A DNA stretch of 22,885 nt. Origin: Acidimicrobiia bacterium (GTDB lineage Bacteria > Actinomycetota > Acidimicrobiia > Acidimicrobiales > Ilumatobacteraceae). The first letter of the stretch is position 1; each line of letters opens with the position of its first letter. Below, piece after piece: positions 1 to 7,693 of the stretch. The stretch is from NCBI GenBank assembly GCA_013811855.1, contig JACCUL010000008.1, positions 1-22,885 on the forward strand. Direction: 5' to 3'. The notes under the pieces were generated by a model that searched no databases, was not told the DNA's origin, and saw only the letters and a program-made list of their open reading frames with translations. The translations under genes and the position numbers were made by a program.

Positions 1-131
1 GGGTGGCGGCCGACGACGACCACCCCGGCGGCACCGCGCCCGGCCGCCAACCGGGCCGTGGCCGCGCCGAGCCCCTGGGTGCCCCCGGTGACCACGATCA
101 CCTTGCCCTCGAGCCCAACCGGCGCGCCCAT
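1..131 (-). CDS. Short-chain dehydrogenase/reductase, N-terminal fragment
   Basis: Only the first 43 codons are present; the gene runs off the left edge of the window. The visible part is a Rossmann N-terminus: a beta strand reading KVIVVTGG followed by the SDR cofactor motif TGGTQGLG at about residues 15-22. SDRs are NAD(P)-dependent oxidoreductases, usually about 250 residues long, and the substrate cannot be read from this fragment. The ATG lies four bases after the TAG stop of iolD on the same strand, so it is very probably the next gene of the inositol operon. A role in oxidising or reducing an inositol-derived ketone or polyol is an inference from position only. Confidence 0.8.
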   Translation of the reverse strand, partial: MGAPVGLEGKVIVVTGGTQGLGAATARLAAGRGAAGVVVVGRH

Positions 132-135
132 CGCC

Positions 136-1989
136 CTACCAGCCGACGCGCTGGTCACGCTTGCCGGCGTCCATGGCGCGACGAGCCGCGCTGATGGCCG
201 GTCGGTCGCTCACCTCGGGCACGCCGACCTCCCAGAACGTGCCGCCCTCCGTCCAGTCGTGCGCCGACGTCCTGATGGCGATCACCGTGGTCCGATCGGC
301 GGCCCTGGCCCGCCCGAACGCCGCCTCGAGCTCGGCGATCGACTCGACCGACTCGGCGTGACAACCCATCGACGCGGCGTGGGCGGCGAAGTCGACAGGG
401 ACGACTTCGCGCACGCGGGAGTCGACGAGCAGGTTGTTGAACGGGGCTCCGCCCTGGTTCACCTGGAGGCGGTTGATCACCGCGAACCCCCCGTTGTCGC
501 ACACGATGACGATCAGCTTGTGACCCGACAGCACCGAGCTGTACAGGTCGCTGTTCATCATCAGGTACGAGCCGTCGCCGACGAACACGATGACCTCGCG
601 CTCGGGGAGCGCCATCTTGGCGCCCCAGCCGCCGGAGATCTCGTAGCCCATGCACGAGTAGCCGTACTCGGAGTCGAACGTGTTCACGCCCTTGGCCCGC
701 CACCCGTTGTTGAGCTCGCCAGGAAACCCTCCTGCCGCCGACACCGCGTAGTCGGTCGGCTCGGCGAGCCTGTCGATGGCGCCGATCACCTGGGCGTAGG
801 TCGGGCTCTCGTCCTGCGACGCCGCCGACGGGCTGGCGATCTTGTCGATGTAGCGGTGGTACTGCGCCGTCTCGGTGGCCGCCCGCTCCGCCCACCCGTC
901 GGGTGCTGACCAGTCGCCGACCCGGGCCGCCAACTCGGCGAGACCTTCCCTGGCGTCGGCCACGAGCGCGAGTCCCAGGTGCTTGACGGCGTCGAACCGG
1001 GCGGTGTTGAGCCCGATGAAGCGCACGGACTCATCGCGAAACAGGGTCCACGAACCGGTGGTGAAGTCCTGGAGGCGGGTGCCGACGGCGAGCACGACGT
1101 CGGCCTCGGCCGCCAGCTCGTTGGCCGACGTGCAACCCGTGACGCCGATCGGCCCGGCGTTCAGCGGATGGGCGGCGACCAGGCTGGCCTTGCCGGCCAC
1201 GGTCTCGACGACCGGGATGCGGTGGCGTTCGGCGAACTCGGTCAGCGCGGCCTCGGCGAAGGAGTAGTGGACGCCGCCGCCGGCGATGATCAACGGCCGG
1301 CTGGCGCTGGCCAGCGCGGTCGCCGCCCGCTCGGCCTGGTCGCGGTCCGGGCGGGGCCGGGCGATCTCGTGCACGGTGGGTTCGAAGAGCCGCTCCGGAA
1401 AGTCGTACGCCTCGCCCTGGACGTCTTGGGGCAAGGCGAGGAACGCCGGCCCGCACGTCGCCGGATCGAGCATCGTTGCCACCGCATGGGGCAGCGAATG
1501 CACGACCTGGGCCGGCCGCACGATGCGATCCCAGAAGCGCGTCACCGGCTTGAAGGCGTCGTTCACCGTCACCGAGGGGTCGCCGAACACCTCGATCTGC
1601 TGCAGGACCGGGTCGGGGATGCGGTGGGCGAACGTGTCGCCGGCGAGGAGGAGCACGGGCAGCCGATTGGCATGGGCGACAGCGGCGGCGGTCACCATGT
1701 TCGTCGCCCCCGGCCCGATCGAGCTGGTGACGACCATGATCTGGCGGCGGCGCATCGCCTTGGCGTAGGCGACGGCGGCGAGGGCCATCCCTTGCTCGTT
1801 CTGCCCTCGCCACGTCGGCAGCACATCCTGCACGGCCTCCAGCGCCGGGCCGAGACACGTCACGTTGCCGTGGCCGAAGATGGCGAACGCGCCGGGGAAC
1901 AAAGGCCGGGGGTGGCCGTCGATGACGATCTTCTGGGCGGCGAGGTAGCGGACGATCGCGTCCGCGGTCGTCACCCGGACCGTCTTCAT
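136..1989 (-). CDS. iolD: IolD, 3D-(3,5/4)-trihydroxycyclohexane-1,2-dione hydrolase
   Basis: Thiamine-diphosphate enzyme of 617 residues that opens the inositol ring, converting the trihydroxycyclohexanedione to 5-deoxy-glucuronate in the cytoplasm. The N-terminal Pyr domain carries the ThDP-activating glutamate (E65, in RGQNEQG). The middle domain has a PLIIAGGG segment near 232-239. The C-terminal PP domain has the ThDP/Mg motif starting GDGS at 471 and ending with D498-N499-G about 27 residues later. Length and domain order match the IolD family rather than acetolactate synthase. I chose the ATG at 1989, not an upstream in-frame start, because GGAGGAGG lies just before it. Its first bases overlap the TGA of the upstream aldolase gene (ATGA), which implies coupled translation. 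The SDR gene follows after four bases. Confidence 0.95.
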   Translation of the reverse strand: MKTVRVTTADAIVRYLAAQKIVIDGHPRPLFPGAFAIFGHGNVTCLGPALEAVQDVLPTWRGQNEQGMALAAVAYAKAMRRRQIMVVTSSIGPGATNMVTAAAVAHANRLPVLLLAGDTFAHRIPDPVLQQIEVFGDPSVTVNDAFKPVTRFWDRIVRPAQVVHSLPHAVATMLDPATCGPAFLALPQDVQGEAYDFPERLFEPTVHEIARPRPDRDQAERAATALASASRPLIIAGGGVHYSFAEAALTEFAERHRIPVVETVAGKASLVAAHPLNAGPIGVTGCTSANELAAEADVVLAVGTRLQDFTTGSWTLFRDESVRFIGLNTARFDAVKHLGLALVADAREGLAELAARVGDWSAPDGWAERAATETAQYHRYIDKIASPSAASQDESPTYAQVIGAIDRLAEPTDYAVSAAGGFPGELNNGWRAKGVNTFDSEYGYSCMGYEISGGWGAKMALPEREVIVFVGDGSYLMMNSDLYSSVLSGHKLIVIVCDNGGFAVINRLQVNQGGAPFNNLLVDSRVREVVPVDFAAHAASMGCHAESVESIAELEAAFGRARAADRTTVIAIRTSAHDWTEGGTFWEVGVPEVSDRPAISAARRAMDAGKRDQRVGW

Positions 1990-2747
1990 CGCCGGACCTC
2001 CTCCAAGAAGGAGTGCATGGCACGGGCCATCAATCCCTCGGCCCCGGTGACGATGTACCGGGCGCCCTTGTCCAGCCATTGGACGGCCATCTCGGCCGAC
2101 CCGCAGAAGATCCCCAGCGCCAGGCCGTGGCGCTGGCACGCCCCGGCCACCTCGTCCATCGCCGCCACGACATCGGGGTGGTCGAGATGGCCGGCGAGGC
2201 CGAGCGAGTGCGACAGGTCGGTCGGACCGAGAAACACCACGTCGACGTCGTCGACCATGCAGATCGCGTCGATGTTGGCGACGGCGTCGGCCGTCTCGGC
2301 CTGCACCACGACGAGCGTCTGGTCGTTGGATCGCACGATGTAGTCGCCGAGCGGTTCGCCGAGCCCGTGGTCGGAAGCCCTCGTGCCGGCCAGGCCGCGC
2401 TCCCCGCGCGGGTGGTACTTCACCGCCCGTACCGCCCGGTCGGCCTCAGCCGCGGTGTTCACCCATGGCACGTGCACGCCGTGGGCGCCGCCGTCCATGA
2501 GGCGCAAGATCGTCGCCTTGTCGTTGTCTGGCACCCGGACATGGGGGCTGGCACCGCCCAGCTCGACCGCCCTCGCGAAACCCTCGAACTCCCGCGGCGA
2601 CGCCGGGCCATGCTCGCAGTCGCAGATCACGAAGTCCCACCCGCACATGGCCGCAATCTCGGCGATGGTCGGCTCGGGCGTCTTGGCGAAGACGCCGTAG
2701 ACGGTCTCGCCCGCCCGCAGTTTGGCCTTCGTCCGGTTCTCGATCAT
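1986..2747 (-). CDS. HpcH/HpaI-family class II aldolase
   Basis: A 253-residue protein of the HpcH/HpaI aldolase family: metal-dependent TIM barrels that cleave 2-keto-3-deoxy sugar acids, usually to pyruvate plus an aldehyde. Visible landmarks are the catalytic-base motif DCEHGP (H46), R71 in VRVP, the metal-binding E151 in VVQAET, and GPTDLSHSLG around 174-183, which carries the second metal ligand D177. The ATG at 2747 follows GGAGG at six bases and overlaps the TGA of the upstream Gfo/Idh gene; the stop overlaps the iolD start. Its substrate is unknown. It may cleave a keto-deoxy sugar acid made by the neighbouring dehydrogenases. It could instead share the 2-deoxy-5-keto-gluconate-6-phosphate cleavage step, although the Cgl0159-type protein in the same operon fits that better. 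Confidence 0.88.
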   Translation of the reverse strand: MIENRTKAKLRAGETVYGVFAKTPEPTIAEIAAMCGWDFVICDCEHGPASPREFEGFARAVELGGASPHVRVPDNDKATILRLMDGGAHGVHVPWVNTAAEADRAVRAVKYHPRGERGLAGTRASDHGLGEPLGDYIVRSNDQTLVVVQAETADAVANIDAICMVDDVDVVFLGPTDLSHSLGLAGHLDHPDVVAAMDEVAGACQRHGLALGIFCGSAEMAVQWLDKGARYIVTGAEGLMARAMHSFLEEVRR

Positions 2748-3934
2748 CGTGATCCTCCATGTCCGAGGCGCGTTACAGATTCCCACGCCCCCGAGTCGCA
2801 GGAACGTAACCACGCATCCTGGAAACTCACGTAGTCCAGCGCGGCCTCCATGCCCGGCTCGTGCTGCTCACCGGCGGCGACCGAGGTGAGGAAGGCGAAG
2901 TCCTCGATGGTGACGACGTCCTCGAAGCCGATGCTGTTGGCGTCGCCGGGCACGAAGTGACCATGGAACGGATAGCGGTCGCCGCCGTACACGGTGGTGT
3001 AGCCACGAGGCCAGCCGCCGTCGTCGTCAGCGAGGTAGATCTGCAGCTCGTTGAGCTGCTCCAGGTTCCAGGCGATGGAGCCCTTGGTCCCGTAGATCTC
3101 GAACGCCATCTGGCTCTCGGGACCGACCATCGAGCGGGAGCACTCGAATGCGCCGCGGGCGCCGTTGGCGAACACCACCAGCGCGCCGGCGTAGTCCTCG
3201 TTGGTCACCTCGCCGACGGGGTCGTCTGGCCGACCCGTGGCGTAGTGCGAACCCTCGCCAGGCTGGGCCCGGGGCCGTTGCCGGATGAACGTCTCGCGCG
3301 TGCCGACGACGCTGGCGATCGGCCCGACGAGGAGGTGGGCGAGGTCGACGGTGTGGCTGAGGATGTCGCTCGACACGCCGTAGCCGGCCTGGTCCTGCAG
3401 GAACCGCCACGACAAGAGACCGAGCGGGTCGCTGCCGTACATCGAGAAGAACCGGCCGCGGTAGTTGGTGATGTCCCCGAGCCGACCGGCGCCGATGAGC
3501 TCCCGGGCGTGGAGCACGAGTGGCACCCAGCGGTAGTTGTAACCGACGCCGGTGACCACGCCGGCCCGACGTGCCGCGGCGGCGATGCGCACGGTCTGCT
3601 CCGGCGTGCCGCCCACCGGCTTCTCGCAGAACAGGTGCTTGCCGGCATCGGCGGCGGCGACGCAGAGCTGCTCGTGGAGCATGTTGGGCGCAGCGACGAC
3701 GACCACGTCGACGTCAGGGTGGGCCACCACCTGCCGCCAGTCCTCGGTGGCGGCAGGGAAGCCGAACGACCCGACCGCCTCCTCCCGGCGGGCGGCGACG
3801 CTGTCGGCGCAGATGACGAGGCGGGGGTCGTATGTGCGCTCGGGGAACAGCGTCGGGATGCGCAGGTACGAGCGGCTGTGGGCCTGGCCCATCCACCCGA
3901 AGCCGATCACCCCGACGCCGATCGTCGGCCTCAC
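2744..3934 (-). CDS. Gfo/Idh/MocA-family oxidoreductase (first of three)
   Basis: A 396-residue NAD(P)-dependent sugar or cyclitol dehydrogenase. The N-terminal Rossmann domain has GVIGFGWMG at 8-16. The family EKP motif supplies K105, and the C-terminal domain supplies the catalytic pair D190 and H194 (DILSH). It is longer than the IolG in this window (340 residues), with extra loops around 165-230. It starts with GTG, overlapping the TGA of the hydroxyacid dehydrogenase (GTGA), and its own stop overlaps the aldolase start. It may oxidise an inositol epimer or a sugar acid. The exact substrate, and whether it is another inositol dehydrogenase, cannot be decided from sequence. Confidence 0.9.
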   Translation of the reverse strand: MRPTIGVGVIGFGWMGQAHSRSYLRIPTLFPERTYDPRLVICADSVAARREEAVGSFGFPAATEDWRQVVAHPDVDVVVVAAPNMLHEQLCVAAADAGKHLFCEKPVGGTPEQTVRIAAAARRAGVVTGVGYNYRWVPLVLHARELIGAGRLGDITNYRGRFFSMYGSDPLGLLSWRFLQDQAGYGVSSDILSHTVDLAHLLVGPIASVVGTRETFIRQRPRAQPGEGSHYATGRPDDPVGEVTNEDYAGALVVFANGARGAFECSRSMVGPESQMAFEIYGTKGSIAWNLEQLNELQIYLADDDGGWPRGYTTVYGGDRYPFHGHFVPGDANSIGFEDVVTIEDFAFLTSVAAGEQHEPGMEAALDYVSFQDAWLRSCDSGAWESVTRLGHGGSR

Positions 3935-4905
3935 GCGGCATCTCCGGCCAGCACCCCGGGATTGACGACGAAGGTCGGTCGTTCACCGGCGAGCACGGCC
4001 AGGGCATTGTCGATGGCGTGCTGGTACAGGCGCAGCCGGCCGGCGTCGGTGGCCGAAGCGATGTGGGGCGTCACGATCACGTCGTCACGGTGCAGCAGAA
4101 GATGGTCGACGGGTAGGGGCTCGGGCTCGGTCACATCGAGGGCGGCGGCTCCCACCCGCCCGGACTCGAGCGCCGCGAGCAGGGCGTCGTGGTCGACGAG
4201 CCCGCCGCGGGCGGCGTTGACGAAGACCGCACCGGGCCGCATGGCCGCGAACGCGGCCGCATCGAACAGATGGCGGGTCGCCGGCGTCGACGGGGCGTGG
4301 AGGGAGATCGCCTCGGCCCGGGCGAGCAGCTCGTCGAACCCGACGAGCTCCACCGGACATTCGGAACGATCCAGGTACGGGTCGTAGGCGATGACCGTCA
4401 TGTCGAGCGCGGCCGCGGCGCGGTGGACGCGCCGGGCGATGCGTCCGTAGCCGACCAGGCCGAGCGTGCGACCGTCGAGCTCGATGCCGTCGTTCGCCTG
4501 GACGTAGTCGCCGCCCCCGGCCCGCAGGCGCAGCTGGTTGGGCACGAGCCGCTTGGCGGCCGCCAGGATCAGCGCCATGGTGTGCTCGGCCGTCGAGACG
4601 GTCGGAGCGTCCGGCGCCGTGCACACCACGATCCCGCGATCGGTGGCCGCGTCCACGTCGATGTTGTCGTACCCGATGCCGGTGCGCGAGAGCACCCGCA
4701 CCAGCGGCCCGGCATCGAGGCGGGCTGCGTCCCAGCGGGTGGCCCCGGCCACGATGCCGATCGCGCCGCCCAACTCCACGGGTGCCGGGCCGCAGAAGGC
4801 GCAGCGCCCGGCGACCATCTCGTCGACGCCGGCTGGCAGGTCGCGGTCGATGTACAGCAGGGGGACGCCGCCACCACCGGCGTCGGCGTCACCCACGGAC
4901 CACAC
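3931..4905 (-). CDS. D-2-hydroxyacid dehydrogenase (phosphoglycerate dehydrogenase-like)
   Basis: A protein of about 324 residues in the D-isomer-specific 2-hydroxyacid dehydrogenase family, which interconverts 2-keto and D-2-hydroxy acids with NAD(P)H. The nucleotide-binding motif is GLVGYGRIARRV at about 149-160; the last family glycine is replaced by alanine. The catalytic triad is visible: R233 (NAARGGLVD), E262 (TEPEP) and H281 (TPHIAS). No ACT or other C-terminal regulatory domain is present, so it is not a full biosynthetic SerA. The start is uncertain: GTG at 4905, or GTG at 4896, which has GAGG at better spacing. Both overlap the iolB end. A glyoxylate, hydroxypyruvate or tartronate-semialdehyde reductase role beside the HpcH aldolase is an inference. 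Confidence 0.9.
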   Translation of the reverse strand: MWSVGDADAGGGGVPLLYIDRDLPAGVDEMVAGRCAFCGPAPVELGGAIGIVAGATRWDAARLDAGPLVRVLSRTGIGYDNIDVDAATDRGIVVCTAPDAPTVSTAEHTMALILAAAKRLVPNQLRLRAGGGDYVQANDGIELDGRTLGLVGYGRIARRVHRAAAALDMTVIAYDPYLDRSECPVELVGFDELLARAEAISLHAPSTPATRHLFDAAAFAAMRPGAVFVNAARGGLVDHDALLAALESGRVGAAALDVTEPEPLPVDHLLLHRDDVIVTPHIASATDAGRLRLYQHAIDNALAVLAGERPTFVVNPGVLAGDAA

Positions 4906-5809
4906 CCTCGGCCGACGTCATCGGGCATCGCGGATCGACCGGCAGCCCGACCCACGTGTCGCGCACCCAGTGGTGAGCCGGGTCGTCGCAGAACGCCATC
5001 GAGCGCTCACCGCCGTCGGAGGCCAGCACGTTGAGGTAGTACATCGGGTAGCCGGGCGCGGCGATGCACGGCCCGTGGTAGCCCCGTGGGATCAGGAACA
5101 CGTCGCCGTCGCCCACGGCCACGTTCTCATCGATCTCGCCGTCCGTCGTGTACAGCCGGTGCAGGCCGAAGCCGCCAGCGCGGTCGGGGGCGGAGCCGGC
5201 GGAGCCGAGGCGACCGACGCGGCCAATGCGGAAGTAGTAGATCTCCTCGTTGGCGACCGGGCACTCCGGCGAGTCGTCGTGTCGATGGGGTGGGTACGAC
5301 GACCAGTTGCCGTCGGGCGTGAGCAGCTCGACGGCCATCAGGCGGTCGGCGTGGGGCCACGACTCGGGGCTCAGGAAGTTGGTCACCTGGCGGGTGCTCG
5401 GACCGGCCCCGCGCACCTCGACCGGAACGGCGTCGGCCCTCCCGTAACGCGCTGGCAGCCGGCGGTCGCAGCGCGCCGTGGCCAGGGCGACCTCTCCGTC
5501 GCCGTCCGCCGTGAGCGTCAGCGTCGTGTCGCGCCCGACGTAGGCGAAGTCGGTCACCCGCTCGAACACGCTGGACCGCCCGGCCAGCTCGAAGCGCTCG
5601 CCGTCGGCGACGACAACGAGGCCGGTCACTGACAACGGGAGAACGGCGACCTCGGTCGGCCCCGTCTCGATCGTGCGCCGTTCGCCGCCGGTGAGGTGGA
5701 GCACGCGCAGGCCGGCCGACGACCATCCCGCCGCCTCGGCGGTGAGGTGGACGGGATCGGGCCCGTCGGCGAGGCTGCCGGCCCGTCGATGCAACGTCGC
5801 GCTGGTCAC
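4889..5809 (-). CDS. iolB: IolB, 5-deoxy-glucuronate isomerase
   Basis: A 306-residue bicupin that isomerises 5-deoxy-glucuronate to 2-deoxy-5-keto-gluconate, the step after IolD. The metal-binding set of the family is visible: H175 and H177 in PPHRHD, E189 in NEEIYYFR, and H245 in GYHGPC. The sequence around GDVFLIPRGYHGP is typical of IolB. The length fits the family, which is about 270-310 residues. The GTG start at 5809 overlaps the TGA of the upstream aldolase gene (GTGA), and the 3' end overlaps the hydroxyacid dehydrogenase start, so it is tightly embedded in the operon. Confidence 0.95.
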   Translation of the reverse strand: MTSATLHRRAGSLADGPDPVHLTAEAAGWSSAGLRVLHLTGGERRTIETGPTEVAVLPLSVTGLVVVADGERFELAGRSSVFERVTDFAYVGRDTTLTLTADGDGEVALATARCDRRLPARYGRADAVPVEVRGAGPSTRQVTNFLSPESWPHADRLMAVELLTPDGNWSSYPPHRHDDSPECPVANEEIYYFRIGRVGRLGSAGSAPDRAGGFGLHRLYTTDGEIDENVAVGDGDVFLIPRGYHGPCIAAPGYPMYYLNVLASDGGERSMAFCDDPAHHWVRDTWVGLPVDPRCPMTSAEGVVRG

Positions 5810-6702
5810 GGCCGGCTGCCGTTCGGGCGGACGAGGGAAGCGGCGCGACTGATGGCTCCGGCAACGTCACCGTCCGGTGGGTACAGCAGCGCCCGGCCGA
5901 CGACGAGGCCGCGCACGTTGGGGACCTGCATCGCCCGCGCCCACGATTCGAACGTGGCCTCAGGGTCGGGTCCCGGTGCACCCCCGAGGATGAGTGCCGG
6001 CAGCGTCGTGGTGGCCAGCATCCGGGCGACGTCGCGACCTGCTGGCACCTTGAGCCACGTCGACGCCGACGTGTGACCGAGGCCCGCCGCCACGGCGACG
6101 GCCCGCAACAGCCGGTCGTCGTCGTCGAGCAGCGTCGCCCGGCCGGCGTCGTCGAGGTGGTACGGCAACGGCTCCACCATGATCGGCAGGTGGTGGCGGG
6201 CCAGCGCCGACACGGCCCGGGCGCACGCCTCCAGCGTCGCCGCCGTCCCAGCGTCGTCGTCGGCGATGCGCAGCAGCACCTTGCCGCCGTCCAACCCCCC
6301 GTGGGCGATGCCGTCGGCGTCGTAGGCCGTCATCCGGTCGTCGAGCTCCCACTGGGCGCCGGCCAGCCCGCCCCGGTTCATGGTGCCGAACGCCAGCTTG
6401 CCGTCGAGGGCGCCGAGCAGGGCGAGCTCCTCCAGCACGTCGGCGCTGCCGAGCACGCCGTCGACGCCGGGGTTCGACAGCGCGACGAGCAGCCCGTCGA
6501 GCAGGCGCCGACGATCGGCCATGACGAACTGCTCCGAGCCAACGCCCAGCATGCCCCTGGCGGTGTGGTCGGCGGCTACGACGAACAGGCGGCCGTCGGT
6601 CAGCAGCGGCCGGCGCGGGCGTCTTAGCAAGCGCTCCGGCGCCCGCTCGGGTCGCATCGCCCGCTCCTCGAGCAGCTCGCCCCAGCGGTCATCGTCGAGC
6701 AA
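5806..6702 (-). CDS. Cgl0159-type (beta/alpha)8 aldolase, probable DKGP aldolase (IolJ role)
   Basis: A 298-residue TIM-barrel protein resembling the Cgl0159 family found in actinobacterial inositol clusters. Features are FVVAADHTARG at about 40-50, MVEPLPYH at 175-182, and K218 in STWLKVP, a plausible Schiff-base lysine as in class I aldolases. By position after iolC it probably splits 2-deoxy-5-keto-gluconate-6-phosphate into dihydroxyacetone phosphate and malonate semialdehyde; that is inference. I chose TTG at 6702 because GGAGG lies exactly six bases upstream. An in-frame start at 6762 would add 20 low-complexity Pro/Arg-rich residues and overlap iolC by 74 bases. With TTG the overlap is 14 bases. 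Confidence 0.87.
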   Translation of the reverse strand: MLDDDRWGELLEERAMRPERAPERLLRRPRRPLLTDGRLFVVAADHTARGMLGVGSEQFVMADRRRLLDGLLVALSNPGVDGVLGSADVLEELALLGALDGKLAFGTMNRGGLAGAQWELDDRMTAYDADGIAHGGLDGGKVLLRIADDDAGTAATLEACARAVSALARHHLPIMVEPLPYHLDDAGRATLLDDDDRLLRAVAVAAGLGHTSASTWLKVPAGRDVARMLATTTLPALILGGAPGPDPEATFESWARAMQVPNVRGLVVGRALLYPPDGDVAGAISRAASLVRPNGSRP

Positions 6703-7693
6703 CGTCGGCCTCCGACGGGGCGCGATCGGGCGACTTCCCGAGGCGGGCGGCGATCTCGGCAAGGGTCGGCATGTCGTCGGCGCACATCAGGCGGCCGGCG
6801 ACAATAGCCCCAGCGGCGTTGGCGAAACGGGCGCACGCGGCGATGTCCCAGCCCGACAGGAGCCCGTGGCAGACGGCACCCCCGAAGGCGTCGCCGGCGC
6901 CGAGCCCGCACACGACGTCGACGGGAGACGGCGGCACCCGCTCGCGGAGCCCGTCGGCGCCGGCCACCAGCACCCCGTCGGCGCCGAGCTTGACGATCGC
7001 CGCCGCGAGCCCGTGAGCGAGGAGTTGGTCGGCCGCCTGCTCCGCATCGCTCGTGCCGACGGCGACCTCGCACTCGGCCCGGTTGCCGATGGCCAGGGTG
7101 GCGTGGTCGAGGGCGACGGCCAGCTCGTCGCGTGCGCTCGTCGCCGACTCCCACATCTGCGGCCTCCAGTCGAGGTCGACGACGGTCTCGGCCCTGCGCC
7201 CGCGTGCGGCCATGAGGCCGTGAACGGTGGCGCGGCTCGGCTCGGCCGACAGCGCCCCGCCCGACACCCACAGCACGGCCACGTCGCGGACGATGTCCAC
7301 GGCGATGTCGTCGGAGGTGAGCTCGAGGTCAGGGGCGCGCGGATGGCGGTAGAAGATGATGCGCGGATCGTCGGGGGGATCCAGCACGGCGAAGGCGAGC
7401 GGCGTCGGCAGCACCGGATCGACGCCGACAAACCGGACGTCGACGCCAAACGTCGACTCCAGCGCCCACCGCACGTACTCGCCGAACGCGTCGTCACCCA
7501 CCTTGGTGAGCACGGCGGCCCGGCGCCCGAGGCGGGCCGCGGCCACGGCGACGTTGGTCGCCGTGCCGCCGACCGATTTGCGGAAGGTGCGCACGTCGCG
7601 CAGCGCCGTGCCGACCTGCTCGGCGTAGAGGTCGACGCTGATCCGCCCGATCGTCAACAGCTCGAGGTCGGTGGCGGCGGGGAACCCGCTCAT
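6689..7693 (-). CDS. iolC: IolC, 5-dehydro-2-deoxygluconokinase (PfkB family)
   Basis: A 334-residue PfkB/ribokinase-fold kinase that phosphorylates 2-deoxy-5-keto-gluconate at C6 using ATP. The N-terminal substrate motif is GGTATNVAVAAARLG at 42-56. VVDLDWRP at 171-178 is typical of IolC. The C-terminal anion-hole signature GLGAGDAFGG contains the catalytic base D268. It lacks the fused C-terminal aldolase-like domain found in some proteobacterial IolC proteins; here the aldolase is a separate downstream gene. The ATG overlaps the TGA of the ABC ATPase gene (ATGA). Confidence 0.93.
   Translation of the reverse strand: MSGFPAATDLELLTIGRISVDLYAEQVGTALRDVRTFRKSVGGTATNVAVAAARLGRRAAVLTKVGDDAFGEYVRWALESTFGVDVRFVGVDPVLPTPLAFAVLDPPDDPRIIFYRHPRAPDLELTSDDIAVDIVRDVAVLWVSGGALSAEPSRATVHGLMAARGRRAETVVDLDWRPQMWESATSARDELAVALDHATLAIGNRAECEVAVGTSDAEQAADQLLAHGLAAAIVKLGADGVLVAGADGLRERVPPSPVDVVCGLGAGDAFGGAVCHGLLSGWDIAACARFANAAGAIVAGRLMCADDMPTLAEIAARLGKSPDRAPSEADVARR

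Noticed and set aside
979..4387. Long plus-strand open frames opposite iolD, the aldolase and Gfo/Idh genes
   Set aside because: They have no recognisable domains and are rich in Arg, Gly, His and Asp. They mirror high-GC genes on the other strand, whose motifs are clear.
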